A stretch of DNA of 64,000 bases from Nocardia niigatensis NBRC 100131. Lineage in GTDB: Bacteria > Actinomycetota > Actinomycetes > Mycobacteriales > Mycobacteriaceae. Position 1 is the stretch's first letter. The number at the start of each line of letters is the position of its first letter. Location of the stretch: contig NZ_BAGC01000044.1 in NCBI RefSeq assembly GCF_000308655.1, positions 248,001-312,000 of the forward strand, in the 5' to 3' direction. Position numbers and translations under genes: made by a program. The notes beneath the pieces were generated by a model. The model was not told the origin of the DNA and did not search any database. It worked only from the letters and a program-made list of their open reading frames with translations. Below are positions 24,283-33,896 of this stretch, one piece after another.

Positions 24283-25080
24283 TCACCCGGCCTCGTGCCA
24301 GCTCGGGATGCCGAGGAAGATCTGAATCTGGCTGGGGTAGGCCGCGTTGAAGACGCTGAACAGCTGGACCGCGATATCGAAGCGCCGGTTCGTCTCGCGT
24401 TCGCGCAGGCGCATGGTGGCGCGGGGCCGTCCATATGCCGCGACACCCTCATCCCACATTTCACGGAAAAGTCCGAAACGTCCGAGTTCTGCGAGGAATT
24501 CAACCGACCAGGCGGTATCTCCAGAGCTCGCAATCAGACCGCGCAGCCAGTGCACGGTCAGCCGGACCTCCTCCTCCCACTCGACCATCACCTCGCGGGC
24601 GGCCTCGTTGCCCAGAAACCAGCGCAGAATATTGATATCCTGCTCCAGCCCGGGGAAAGCGCGAGAGTAGCTTTCGTTGCAGGCCAGCACATTCCAGCGG
24701 GTGTCGACGTAGGCGGCGAGATTTGGTTCGTGCAGCTCCAGGGCGCGGTGCATGTCGTCGGTGATTTCGCCGCGCAGTTGTTCCACGGAGGGGAATTCGC
24801 TCACGCCGAGTCCGGCCAGATCGAGCAGATGCCGGCGCTCGACGGCCGACAGCGGGGTTATTCGGTCCAGATATCGCAGCAGCGCATCCACCACTTCGCG
24901 GGTGGGATGGCCGCGATCACCCTTCTCCAAGTGGCTGATGTAGCTGGCGCTGACGCCGGCATTGAACGCCAGCCTTTCTCGTGATACGCCTCGTGCATCA
25001 CGCAGGCGGCGTAGCAGCAGTCCGAATGTCGGCGGCTTCAGATCGTCGGAGTCCCTATCCGCTTTCACGCCCAGCACCAC
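24283..25080 (-). CDS. MmyB-family helix-turn-helix regulator (first copy)
   Basis: 265 residues. An N-terminal XRE-type HTH (FGLLLRRLRDARGVSRERLAFNAGVSASYISHLEKGDRGHPTREVVDALLRYL) is followed by an MmyB-like ligand-binding domain with PAS-like fold (WNVLACNESYSRAFPGLE, ILRWFLGNEAAREVMVEWEEEV). The family regulates redox and catabolic genes in actinobacteria, with fatty-acid-like ligands proposed. The start is the GTG at 25080, behind GGAGAGG. A second, similar regulator lies at 27303-28085, and the MobA-MoeA fusion gene is between them. Confidence 0.88.
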   Translation of the reverse strand: MVLGVKADRDSDDLKPPTFGLLLRRLRDARGVSRERLAFNAGVSASYISHLEKGDRGHPTREVVDALLRYLDRITPLSAVERRHLLDLAGLGVSEFPSVEQLRGEITDDMHRALELHEPNLAAYVDTRWNVLACNESYSRAFPGLEQDINILRWFLGNEAAREVMVEWEEEVRLTVHWLRGLIASSGDTAWSVEFLAELGRFGLFREMWDEGVAAYGRPRATMRLRERETNRRFDIAVQLFSVFNAAYPSQIQIFLGIPSWHEAG

Positions 25081-25417
25081 GCCGTTCCCTCTCCACAAAC
25101 ATTCAGCAAACCAACCTTCATCGGTCTGAATCCTCCCGGTACCGGACAGTGGGACCCGGTGTGACGCCTGGTGTGAACTGTGACGAACGCCGCATACTCC
25201 GCCAGTTCTCAGGTCGGATACTGCCATATGAGATTGTTCTCAAGGTTAAAACAAGACCATTTCTACTATGTGTCGCGCCACATCTCATAACGTGACGACT
25301 ATCCGCAATTGCTTAGCAAGCGCAGGTTTCCGGGCGCGCCCAACAAGCTCCGAACAGCCTGCCACTACGATCTTCAACCATGCGCTGTGAACGTGGGACA
25401 CGCCCCTACTCCGGATC
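25081..25417. other. Intergenic region with an AT-rich centre, divergent promoters
   Basis: This 337-bp region lies between the first MmyB-type gene and the MobA-MoeA gene. The centre (about 25225-25310) has clearly lower GC than its surroundings, with runs such as GGTTAAAACAAG. No gene is evident. The region should hold the promoters of both genes. Confidence 0.4.
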
Positions 25418-27172
25418 ATGCTCGTGACACCCGTCGACGCCATCGTGCTGGCCGGAGGCAAGGCCAGCCGGATGGGCGGGGTGGACAAGCCGGCCCTGGT
25501 GGTCGGCGGGCAGTCCATGCTGGACGCGGCCCTGGCGGCGGTCGCCGGCTGCGCGCGCACGGTGGTGGTGGGCCCGCATCGGCCCGAGCTGCCGCCGGAA
25601 GTCCTTCAGGCACAGGAGATACCGGCCGGAGCGGGCCCGGTGGCGGCCATCGCCGCGGGTCTGGGCGCTCTGGCCGGGTGCGATTTCCCCGCGGGGCTGA
25701 TCGTGGTGCTGGCCGCGGACATGCCGTTCCTCAGTGCGGCGGCGGTGAACGAACTGCTGTCCCATGCAAGGGATTCCGGCAGTGACGCGGTCTTCGCCGC
25801 GGACGCGTCGGGCCGCCCGCAGTACCTGGTCGGCGTGTGGCGGCGCCCGGCACTGACCGCGGCACTGAAAGACCTGGATTCCCTGGTGAATCGGCCGATG
25901 AAGGCCCTGGTGCCGGTGGACACCGTGATGGTGACGCTGCCCGGCGTGGAGGACTGCGACACCCCCGAGGACGTGCGCCGGGCCCGGGCCGGGGCGGCCC
26001 GCACGGCCGCGCCGCTGTGGCTCGACGAGGCCCGCGACGTGCTGCGCGGCAGCATCATCCCGCTGCCGGTGCGCCGGACGGTGCTGCGCGCGGCGCGCGG
26101 CGCGACCCTGGCCGCGCCGCTGGCCGCCGCGGACGCCCTGCCGCGCTTCGACGTGTCGGCCATGGACGGGTACGCGGTGAGCGGCGACGGGCCCTGGCAG
26201 CTGCGCCGCGATATCGGCTTCGCGGGTGGTCAGCGGCCGGTGGGGCTGCTGGACGGCGAGGCGGTGCGGATCGCCACCGGCGCACACGTGCCCGACGGGA
26301 CCAGTTCGGTGGTGCGCGACGAGTTCGTCCGCGTCGACGACGACGGCACGCTGTACCGGCTACCCGACACCCCGGTGCGCGAGGATGTGCGGCGCCGGGG
26401 CGAATACTGGCTTCCCGGTGCGGAAGTCGCGGCCGCGGGCACCGCGGTGACGGCGGCGCTGATCTCGGTGGCGGCCAGCGCGGAGGTCGCGGCGGCCGAC
26501 GTGCGCGGACCGGTGCGCGCTCGAATCGTCATGACCGGCGACGAGATTCGCGGGGACGGGCCGCTGCACACCGGCCAGACCCGGGACTCGATCGGTCCCA
26601 TCCTGCCCGACGTGCTGGCCTGGCACGGGGTCACCACCATCGATCGGGTGCACCTGCGCGACACCGCGAACGCCTTCGACGAGGTGCTGGCGGCGGCCGG
26701 TGATTGCGATCTGCTCGTCATCGTCGGCGCGACCGGCGGCGGGGCGGCCGATCAGCTGCGCTCGGCGCTGGATCGCTCCGACGCCACCATGCTGCTGCGG
26801 CGCCTGCGCCTGCGTCCCGGCGGTTCCACGGTGGCCGCTCAATTGGCCTCCGGCACCGTTGTTCTGGGCCTGCCGGGCAATCCGTTCGCGGCGATCGCCA
26901 CCCTGCTGGCGCTGATCGGCGCGACCGTCGAGGGCATGACCGGCGCGACCCCGGCCCGCCCGATCATGGCCCCACTGGTCAATGCCGCCGAGCTGACCGC
27001 GCCGGTGGCGCGCATCGTCCCGGCCCAGGCACTGCCCACCGGCGGCTTCCGCGGCGACCTGAGCTTGCGCACCGCGCACCTGGCGGATCTGCTGCATCGC
27101 GAGGGCCTGGTGGTGGTCCCGGCCGACGCCGAGGACGGCGCGATGGCCGAATTCATCCCACTGCGTGGCTGA
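25418..27172 (+). CDS. MobA-like nucleotidyltransferase fused to MoeA
   Basis: 584 residues. The N-terminal domain (1 to about 190) is a MobA-type nucleotidyltransferase with LAGGKASRMGGVDKPAL. The C-terminal domain (about 195-584) is MoeA-like, with FDVSAMDGYAV, MTGDEIRGDG, VGATGGGAADQ and GLPGNPFAAI. MoeA inserts molybdenum into molybdopterin, and MobA adds GMP (or CMP for relatives). The fusion puts both late cofactor steps in one polypeptide. The motif usually written GGVSVGDYD in MoeA is altered. It lies 3 kb from narGHJI, whose NarG needs this cofactor. Start ATG 25418, or GTG 25424. Confidence 0.88.
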   Translation: MLVTPVDAIVLAGGKASRMGGVDKPALVVGGQSMLDAALAAVAGCARTVVVGPHRPELPPEVLQAQEIPAGAGPVAAIAAGLGALAGCDFPAGLIVVLAADMPFLSAAAVNELLSHARDSGSDAVFAADASGRPQYLVGVWRRPALTAALKDLDSLVNRPMKALVPVDTVMVTLPGVEDCDTPEDVRRARAGAARTAAPLWLDEARDVLRGSIIPLPVRRTVLRAARGATLAAPLAAADALPRFDVSAMDGYAVSGDGPWQLRRDIGFAGGQRPVGLLDGEAVRIATGAHVPDGTSSVVRDEFVRVDDDGTLYRLPDTPVREDVRRRGEYWLPGAEVAAAGTAVTAALISVAASAEVAAADVRGPVRARIVMTGDEIRGDGPLHTGQTRDSIGPILPDVLAWHGVTTIDRVHLRDTANAFDEVLAAAGDCDLLVIVGATGGGAADQLRSALDRSDATMLLRRLRLRPGGSTVAAQLASGTVVLGLPGNPFAAIATLLALIGATVEGMTGATPARPIMAPLVNAAELTAPVARIVPAQALPTGGFRGDLSLRTAHLADLLHREGLVVVPADAEDGAMAEFIPLRG

Positions 27173-27302
27173 TTCGGCCCGGTGGCACAGGGCCTCGATG
27201 ACCATGGCGCCGGCCCGTACCCCACCCCGCTAGGCAGCGCAGAACCGCTGTACTCCAACGGATTTGCAGTGGTGATGCTCATCCGATCCGGGGGAGGCGG
27301 GT

Positions 27303-28085
27303 TCAGCCGGGGAGCCCGAGAATTGTCAGCAACTGACCCGGGTGAGTGGCGCTGTCCAATCGGCCGTGCTGGGCGTACATCTTGCGCCGGAGCCCGGTCA
27401 CCGGATTCCGCAGATGCAGGGTCCATACGTGCGGCGCGAACTCCACGCCGCCCTCTGACCAGGCCTGACGGAATTTCGGGAATTTCCCTAGTTCGCGAAT
27501 GAGATCGGCGAATCCGTCGGTATTACCCGACCGCCCGATCAATCCGCGCATCCAGCGGGCGACCCGGCGCGCGTCGGAATCCCAGTTCACCATCACCCGG
27601 GTCGCCAGGTCATTGGCGAAGAACCAGCGCAGCATATTGCCGTCCGCGACCAGGCCGGGGAAGGTGTCGTTCCAGGCGTCATTGCTGGCCAGCAGATTGG
27701 CCCGGATGTCGAGCAGGGCGGCCATATTCGGGCTGTGCAGCTCCAGGGCCCGGACCATCTCCGGGGTGACCGCGGCGCGCAGTTCCCGCACGCTGGGGAA
27801 GACGCCTGATCCCAGGCCCGCCAGGTCGCCGAGCTGCCGGCGGTCCTCGTGCGACAGCGGCTCCAGGCGGTGCAGGTAGCGGGTGAGCGCCTCGACCACT
27901 TCCCGCGTGGGGTTACCCCGGTCACCTTTCTCCAAATGCGTTATATAACTGGCGCTTACACCGGCGTTGAATGCCAGGCGCTCACGGGAAACACCGCGAT
28001 TGTCACGGAGTCGGCGGAGCAGGTTTCCGAAGGTGGGTGCCTCGAGTTCCGGAAAATCCTGTCCACATACCGGTCTCGCGCCCAC
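27303..28085 (-). CDS. MmyB-family helix-turn-helix regulator (second copy)
   Basis: 260 residues with the same architecture as the gene at 24283-25080 and strong similarity across the HTH (LLRRLRDNRGVSRERLAFNAGVSASYITHLEKGDRGNPTREVVEAL) and the ligand domain. A GTG start at 28085 is set by AAGGAGG eight bases upstream. The pair probably arose by duplication. Expression runs toward the MobA-MoeA gene end, so the two genes converge across a 130-bp gap that shows nothing else. Confidence 0.88.
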   Translation of the reverse strand: MGARPVCGQDFPELEAPTFGNLLRRLRDNRGVSRERLAFNAGVSASYITHLEKGDRGNPTREVVEALTRYLHRLEPLSHEDRRQLGDLAGLGSGVFPSVRELRAAVTPEMVRALELHSPNMAALLDIRANLLASNDAWNDTFPGLVADGNMLRWFFANDLATRVMVNWDSDARRVARWMRGLIGRSGNTDGFADLIRELGKFPKFRQAWSEGGVEFAPHVWTLHLRNPVTGLRRKMYAQHGRLDSATHPGQLLTILGLPG

Positions 28086-28439
28086 CTGGGTTCCTCCTTC
28101 ACGGAATCCCGGTGGCCCACCTAGCCTCCCCGTGGAGGCACCGCCGAGATCTCCTTCGAGACGGATACTTACACAGGGTTGGACACCAACCGTTCAGCGG
28201 CGCAAATCCAATCAGTATCACCGGATACTCCTATTGGTATAGGTCCGGTGTGTCCGCGGCGCCGCTGCGGAATGCCTCTCCCCAAATTACTCTCATACCC
28301 CCAATGCCAGGGGCGGTTGGACGGACACGTTTTCGTCTCGACACGCGCGGGCCGGATCCGGGGCGGGGACCGCCGCCGGCGGGCGTCGCGGGTATCCGCG
28401 CGCGGATGCTGGAAACGACTGCGACCGAACCTGATTCGA

Positions 28440-28697
28440 CGATTCGCCGGGCCGAGCCGGTGGCGGTCGCACCGGTGCGGAGCAGGCCCAGCACGGCGCG
28501 TGCAGTGAGGGACTTGCCGGAGCCGGATTCGCCGACCAGCGCACCGGTTTCGCCCCGCGCGGCGCGGATGCCGACGCCGTTCACCACGGTGCGTTCACCG
28601 AAACGCACGACGGGGTCCCGAATGTCTAGCAAGGTGTCGTCTGTCATCCGATCCACCGGGCACGGCCCAGCGCCTGGGCGACCCCCAGGGCGGCATC
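28440..28697 (-). pseudogene. Remnant of a peptide ABC transporter (permease end and ATPase start)
   Basis: Two coupled fragments. From 28697 to 28644 the minus strand reads as a permease C-terminus (DAALGVAQALGRARWIG, stop). The overlapping ATG at 28647 starts a DppD/OppD-type ATPase (TLLDIRDPVVRFGERTVVNGV) with an intact Walker A, GESGSGKSLT. Homology is lost after LGLLRTGA, near 28440. The remaining two thirds of the ATPase, including Walker B and the signature motif, are absent. The ATGA overlap shows that an original operon junction survived. Confidence 0.7.
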
Positions 28698-28711
28698 TGT
28701 CGACTACGGCT

Positions 28712-29224
28712 TCACCCTTCAAGCCAGCCACATAGTCCGGGACCGACATCCACATGCAGGTTCAAAGGTGAGGGGGCGGACCCGGCCCTTGGGTCGATCA
28801 TCGTCGAGTCGACCAGCAATCTCGATGCCAATCCGGCCATGGCCGTCGGCCCGCTGCTGGTGGTCTCGGCGCTCAGCCTCGGCAGGTGCCCGGTCGGCTC
28901 GAAGAACTCCCCGCACTGCAGGGCGATCTTCACCCGCACCGACGCGTCGTACCTCGACAAACCCAGCGTCTGACGCAAGAACGGTACGACATCCTTCGCC
29001 GCACTGCCCTTGGGCAGGGAACGGTCGCAGGCTTCGATGATCAGCCGTGAATCCAGTGCGGACAGTTGGCGTTTGCAGGTTTCCAGGCGCTGCATCAACT
29101 CCACCACATCGCCATCGGCGAACGCGTCGAGGTTTGCGTGGAGGACGGAATTCGACAGGGCCTCGACGGCGGTAGCCAGTTCGGCGATACCGCACGTGTC
29201 GAGTGTCACCCCCATCGAATTCAT
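28712..29224 (-). pseudogene. Truncated DUF222 (13E12-type) protein
   Basis: 170 residues matching the N-terminal part of DUF222/13E12-repeat proteins (LMQRLETCKRQLSALDSRLIIEACDRSLPKG, then LRQTLGLSRYDASVRV). Full-length members exceed 400 residues and end in an HNH nuclease domain, which is missing. Similarity fades after ETTSSGPTAMAG. It abuts the ABC-transporter remnant, so the join is probably a deletion or insertion scar. Confidence 0.65.
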
Positions 29225-29349
29225 GTGCTAATTCTATCGCCAACGGCAGCATGTCCGAACCCGAGATGTCCTGTATGCCAAGGTAATTCGGAAATCAATA
29301 CTTCGAATCATCACCCTCTCAAAGAATTTCAGCGAACATAGCATTAAGC

Positions 29350-29820
29350 TCAGGCCCCGCCTGCGAGGGAATCGACAATTTTGACGATCCGCAGGGTACG
29401 GGTTTCCGGATTCTTCGCGTTTATAACGGCAGTGACGTGTTCACAGCGGTTGGTGCACGAGAGACGGTCGAAAGCGGCCCGCACACCCGGCCGCCCTAAC
29501 GCGTCGGCGAGATCGTCGGGGACGTCTATGGTGCGTGGAGCGGTGTCACGTTCGACGGCGACCGCGACCTGGTCGCGGGCCCCCCTGCCGAGTTCGGTGC
29601 GGATCGCCTTCAGCGGGCCGAGGCACGGCCCTGCGCCCATGTTGGCGATGGAGCCGCGGTACGGGATGGCGTCGAAGGTTGGCCTGGACTGGGATGCGGC
29701 CTCCGCCGCCGAAGGCGGCGACGACGGGGGGATGGGGATGTATGCACCGCCGTTGACAGTCGGTCTCGATGACGCCGACAAATCGTTGCGTAGGTGAACG
29801 ATATAGCGATCAACCAGCAA
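29350..29820 (-). pseudogene. YdeI/OmdA family protein (DUF1905), N-terminus degraded
   Basis: The C-terminal part is a good match to the YdeI/OmdA domain (DDLADALGRPGVRAAFDRLSCTNRCEHVTAVINAKNPETRTLRIVKIVDSL), preceded by a piece of DUF1905 (VAVAVERDTAPRTIDVP). The first 50 or so residues are Pro/Ser-rich and do not match the beginning of DUF1905. No start with a good ribosome-binding site is visible. It is most likely a decayed gene, although a shortened protein cannot be excluded. Confidence 0.55.
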
Positions 29821-30114
29821 TCCGAAAGTGTGTTAACAAATATTAAGTAACCGAGAACCAACCGTTTCGTAAGCTTCACCGCCACTGGCCCGGAACCCAC
29901 TTCCGGGAACATGTTTCACCCCCTGCGAAGAGGTTTTCCCAGGTCGCGACCGGAAGGTGTGACCTCGGCCGCTACCCCGCAGTGACCGGAACATTGCGGC
30001 GATCTCACAGCTCACAAATGGCCTCCGAGCATTGTGAGCAAATCGTTTTGATGCCTCCCCCGGCGTCCCTACAGTCGAGCCAGCAGCCCGGTTTTCCAGC
30101 TCGAAGGGGGCGTT
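29821..30114 (+). promoter_or_regulatory. narGHJI promoter region with inverted repeat
   Basis: This 294-bp region lies before narG. An inverted repeat CTCACAA (30011-30017) and TTGTGAG (30032-30038), extended by ATG/CAT, lies about 75-105 bp before the start and could bind a regulator. A partial direct repeat CTCACA sits at 30004. The narG ribosome-binding site is GAAGGGGG, close to the ATG. No clear GlnR pair is seen. Confidence 0.45.
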
Positions 30115-33100
30115 ATGGCTATTACGCAGAACGGACACTCGTCCGCCGATGCGCTGCTTCGACTGGGGAAGTATTTCAACCGCGGCGAGGTATCCGGTGA
30201 CCTGCGCACCCTGCACAAGGTGGGCGGGCGCGAGGCCGACGAGTTCTACCGTGATCGGTGGTCGCACGACAAAGTGGTGCGGTCCACGCACGGCGTGAAC
30301 TGCACCGGTTCGTGCTCGTGGAAGATCTACGTCTCCGACGGTGTGATCACCTGGGAGTCGCAGCAGACCGACTACCCGAGCGTGGGCGCCGACAAGCCGG
30401 AGTACGAGCCGCGTGGCTGTCCGCGTGGCGCGTCCTTCTCCTGGTACACCTACTCCCCCGCGCGCATCCGCTACCCGTACGTGCGTGGCACGCTGCTGGA
30501 GTTGTACCGCGAGGCCAAGACCCGGCTCAAGGATCCGGTGCTGGCGTGGGAGTCCATCGTCGAGGACGCGGACCAGGCCAAGGCCTACAAGTCCGCGCGC
30601 GGCAAGGGCGGGTTCGTGCGCGCCGAATGGTGGGAAGCCGCCGAAATCGCCGCCGCCGCACACGTTTACACGGTCAAGAAGTACGGCCCGGACCGGGTGG
30701 CGGGGTTCTCGCCGATTCCGGCCATGTCCATGGTCTCGCACGCCGTCGGCGCGCGGTTCATCTCGCTGATCGGCGGCTCGATGCTGTCGTTCTACGACTG
30801 GTACGCCGACCTGCCCGTGGCCTCGCCGCAGGTCTTCGGCGACCAGACCGACGTGCCCGAGTCCGCCGACTGGTTCGACGCCGGCTACCTGATCATGTGG
30901 GGCTCCAATGTCCCGGTCACCCGAACCCCGGACGCCCACTACATGACCGAGGCCCGCTATCGCGGCCAGAAGGTCGTGGTGGTCTCCCCGGACTACGCCG
31001 ACAACACGAAGTTCGCCGACGAGTGGGTGCCCGCGCGCCCGGGCACCGATGCCGCCCTGGCCATGGCCATGGGGCACGTGGTGCTGCGAGAGTTCTTCGT
31101 GGAGAAGCAGACTCCGTACTTCAACGACTACGTCAAGCGCTACACCGACCTGCCCTATCTGGTCGTGCTGGACGAGCACGAGGGCGGCTGGTCGACCGAA
31201 GGCGAATACAGCGGTCACACCTTCACGCCCGGCAAGTTCCTCACCGCCGCCGATCTCGGCCGTAGCGGTGAAGGCGTCGAGCATCAGACCGTATTGCTGG
31301 ACTCGGACGGTGTTCCGCAGGTGCCCAATGGCTCACTGGGCCACCGCTTCAACGAGGCGGGCAAGGGGCGCTGGAATCTGGATTTGGGGGACACCGATCC
31401 CCTGCTGACCCTGCACGGACGCACCGATGACGTTGCGGCCGTGCAGTTCCCCCGCTTCGACGGGCCCGTCTCGGATGTCCTCACCCGCGGCGTGCCGACC
31501 ACCGTCATCGCGGGGCGACGGGTGACGACGGTGTTCGACCTGTTGCTGGCGCAGTACGGCGTAGCCCGGTCCGGCCTGCCCGGCAGTTGGCCGACCGGCT
31601 ATGACGATGCGACCCAGCCGTACACTCCCGCCTGGCAGGAGTCGATCACCGGCGTCCCCGCCCAACAGGCCGAACGTCTCGGCCGCGAATTCGCCGACAA
31701 CGCCGAACGTTCCAAGGGCCGGTCCATGATCCTCATGGGCGCGGGCACCAACCACTGGTTCCACTCCGACCAGATCTACCGCTCCTTCTTCACCCTGACG
31801 CTGCTCACCGGCTGCCAGGGCGTGAACGGCGGCGGCTGGGCGCATTACGTGGGCCAGGAGAAGTGCCGGCCCGTGACCGGCTGGGCCACACTGGCTTTCG
31901 CCTCCGACTGGCAGCGGCCGCCGCGGCAGATGCAGGGCACCGTGTTCTGGTACCTGGCCAACAACCAGTGGCGCTACGACCCGTTCACCAGCGAATCGTT
32001 CGCCTCGCCGCTGAGCAAGGGCGCGTTCGCGGGGCGCACGGCCGCCGACAATATCGCGCTCGCTTCACGTCTGGGCTGGATGCCCGCGTACCCGACGCTG
32101 AACCGCAATCCGCTCGACCTCGTCGAGGAGGCCGAGCAGGCGGGCAAGACGCCCGCGGACTATGTGGTGGACGGCCTGAAGTCGGGCGATCTCCGCTTCG
32201 CCTGCGAGGACCCGGACGCGCCCGAGAACTTTCCGCGCGTGCTGACCGTGTGGCGCGCGAACCTATTGGGTTCGTCCGGCAAGGGCAACGAATACTTCCA
32301 CAAGCATCTGCTCGGCGCTGACTCGAACCTGCAGACCACCGAGACCACCGGTGTCCGCCCGCAGGAACTGGAATGGCGGGACGAGGCCGCCACCGGCAAG
32401 CTGGACCTGCTGATGTCGATGGACTTCCGCATGACGTCCACGACCCTGTTCTCCGACATCGTGTTCCCGGCCGCCACCTGGTACGAGAAGCACGACCTGT
32501 CCTCCACCGACATGCACCCGTTCGTGCACGCCTTCTCCCCGGCCATCTCCCCGCCGTGGGAGGCCAAGACCGATTTCGAGGCCTTCCACCGCATCGCCCG
32601 CGGGTTCTCCTGGCTGGCAGAGAAGCACCTGGGCGTGCGCCAAGACCTGGTCGCGGTGCCACTGCAGCACGACACCGCCGACGCGATGGCACAGGCCGGC
32701 GGACGCGTACTGGACTGGAAATACGGCGAATGTGAACCCATCCCGGGTGTCACCATGCCGAAACTCGTTGTCGTCGAACGTGACTACCCGAAGGTCGCGG
32801 AGAAGATGGCCGCGCTCGGCCCACTCGTCGAAACACTGGGACTCACCACGAAGGGTGTCACCACCCTGCCCGATGCCGAGGTAGATTACCTGCGCGGCGT
32901 GAACGGCACTGTGGTTTCCGGTGTCGCGCAGGGCCGTCCGTCACTGGCCAAGGACACCCACGCGGCCGAGGCGATCCTGGCACTGTCCGGCACCACCAAC
33001 GGCCGGCTCGCGGTGGAAGGGTTCCATGCGCTGGAACGGCGCACCGGAACCGAGCTGGCCGACCTGGCTGCCGAACACGAGGGAAAGCGAATCACCTTCG

Positions 33101-33834
33101 CCGACACGCAGGCCCGGCCCGTTCCGGTGATCACCTCACCGGAATGGTCCGGGAGCGAGACGGGCGGACGCCGGTATTCGCCGTTCACCATCAATGTGGA
33201 GCGGTCCAAGCCCTGGCACACCCTGACCGGACGGCAGCACTTCTACCTCGATCACGACTGGATGATGGAGCTGGGCGAGCAGCTGCCGATCTACCGGCCG
33301 CCGCTGGACATGACGGCGCTCTTCGCCGAACCCGGTATCGGCAATGTCGGTGAGGGCGGCGTGACCGTGCGGTACCTGACGCCGCACTCGAAGTGGTCGA
33401 TCCACTCCGCCTACCAGGACAACCTGCACATGCTGACGCTCTCGCGCGGTGGTCAGGCGATCTGGATGTCGGACAGGGACGCCGCGAAAATTGGTGTCGC
33501 CGATAATGATTGGATCGAAGCGATCAACCGCAACGGCATCGTGGTGGCGCGCGCGATCGTGTCGCACCGCATGCCCGAGGGCACGGTGTTCATGTATCAC
33601 GCCCAGGACCGCGCCGTGAACGTGCCCCGTATCGAGGGCACGGCGGAGGTCAAGCAGGGCAAGGGCAAGCGCGGCGGTATCCACAACGCGCTGACCCGGA
33701 TCATGATCAAGCCCTCGCATCTCATCGGTGGCTACGCGCAGCAGTCGTTCGCGCTGAACTACCACGGCCCCACCGGAAATCAGCGCGACGAGGTCACCAC
33801 GATTCGCAAGCGCAACCAAGAGGTGGAGTACTGA
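30115..33834 (+). CDS. narG: Nitrate reductase alpha subunit NarG
   Basis: 1,239 residues, full length. The N-terminal FS0 cluster site is THGVNCTGSCSWK (His/Cys), the molybdenum-ligand aspartate lies in SFYDWYADLP, and the molybdopterin-guanine-dinucleotide domains run to the C-terminus (NRNGIVVARAIVSHRMPEG, then HLIGGYAQQSFALNYHGPTGNQRDE). It reduces nitrate to nitrite on the cytoplasmic side of the membrane. It is first of narGHJI. The last codons encode RNQEVEY, and this end is repeated three more times downstream. Confidence 0.97.
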   Translation: MAITQNGHSSADALLRLGKYFNRGEVSGDLRTLHKVGGREADEFYRDRWSHDKVVRSTHGVNCTGSCSWKIYVSDGVITWESQQTDYPSVGADKPEYEPRGCPRGASFSWYTYSPARIRYPYVRGTLLELYREAKTRLKDPVLAWESIVEDADQAKAYKSARGKGGFVRAEWWEAAEIAAAAHVYTVKKYGPDRVAGFSPIPAMSMVSHAVGARFISLIGGSMLSFYDWYADLPVASPQVFGDQTDVPESADWFDAGYLIMWGSNVPVTRTPDAHYMTEARYRGQKVVVVSPDYADNTKFADEWVPARPGTDAALAMAMGHVVLREFFVEKQTPYFNDYVKRYTDLPYLVVLDEHEGGWSTEGEYSGHTFTPGKFLTAADLGRSGEGVEHQTVLLDSDGVPQVPNGSLGHRFNEAGKGRWNLDLGDTDPLLTLHGRTDDVAAVQFPRFDGPVSDVLTRGVPTTVIAGRRVTTVFDLLLAQYGVARSGLPGSWPTGYDDATQPYTPAWQESITGVPAQQAERLGREFADNAERSKGRSMILMGAGTNHWFHSDQIYRSFFTLTLLTGCQGVNGGGWAHYVGQEKCRPVTGWATLAFASDWQRPPRQMQGTVFWYLANNQWRYDPFTSESFASPLSKGAFAGRTAADNIALASRLGWMPAYPTLNRNPLDLVEEAEQAGKTPADYVVDGLKSGDLRFACEDPDAPENFPRVLTVWRANLLGSSGKGNEYFHKHLLGADSNLQTTETTGVRPQELEWRDEAATGKLDLLMSMDFRMTSTTLFSDIVFPAATWYEKHDLSSTDMHPFVHAFSPAISPPWEAKTDFEAFHRIARGFSWLAEKHLGVRQDLVAVPLQHDTADAMAQAGGRVLDWKYGECEPIPGVTMPKLVVVERDYPKVAEKMAALGPLVETLGLTTKGVTTLPDAEVDYLRGVNGTVVSGVAQGRPSLAKDTHAAEAILALSGTTNGRLAVEGFHALERRTGTELADLAAEHEGKRITFADTQARPVPVITSPEWSGSETGGRRYSPFTINVERSKPWHTLTGRQHFYLDHDWMMELGEQLPIYRPPLDMTALFAEPGIGNVGEGGVTVRYLTPHSKWSIHSAYQDNLHMLTLSRGGQAIWMSDRDAAKIGVADNDWIEAINRNGIVVARAIVSHRMPEGTVFMYHAQDRAVNVPRIEGTAEVKQGKGKRGGIHNALTRIMIKPSHLIGGYAQQSFALNYHGPTGNQRDEVTTIRKRNQEVEY

Positions 33835-33835
33835 C

Positions 33836-33895
33836 ATGACTCCGACGAGGTCACCACACGGCATCCGATTGCGCAACCAAGAGGTGGAGTACTGA
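33836..33895 (+). CDS. Mini-ORF 1, narG-tail repeat
   Basis: A 19-codon ORF, MTPTRSPHGIRLRNQEVEY, starting one base after the narG stop (TGACATG). The preceding GAGGTGGAG (inside the narG end) is well spaced for initiation. The last seven residues copy the NarG C-terminus. Translation by re-initiation is plausible; there is no evidence of a function for the peptide. Confidence 0.45.
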   Translation: MTPTRSPHGIRLRNQEVEY

Positions 33896-33896
33896 C

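Noticed and set aside
27173..27302. Terminator or small RNA between MobA-MoeA and the second MmyB-type gene
   Set aside because: No stem long enough with a T-tract was found; nothing can be supported in this 130-bp gap.
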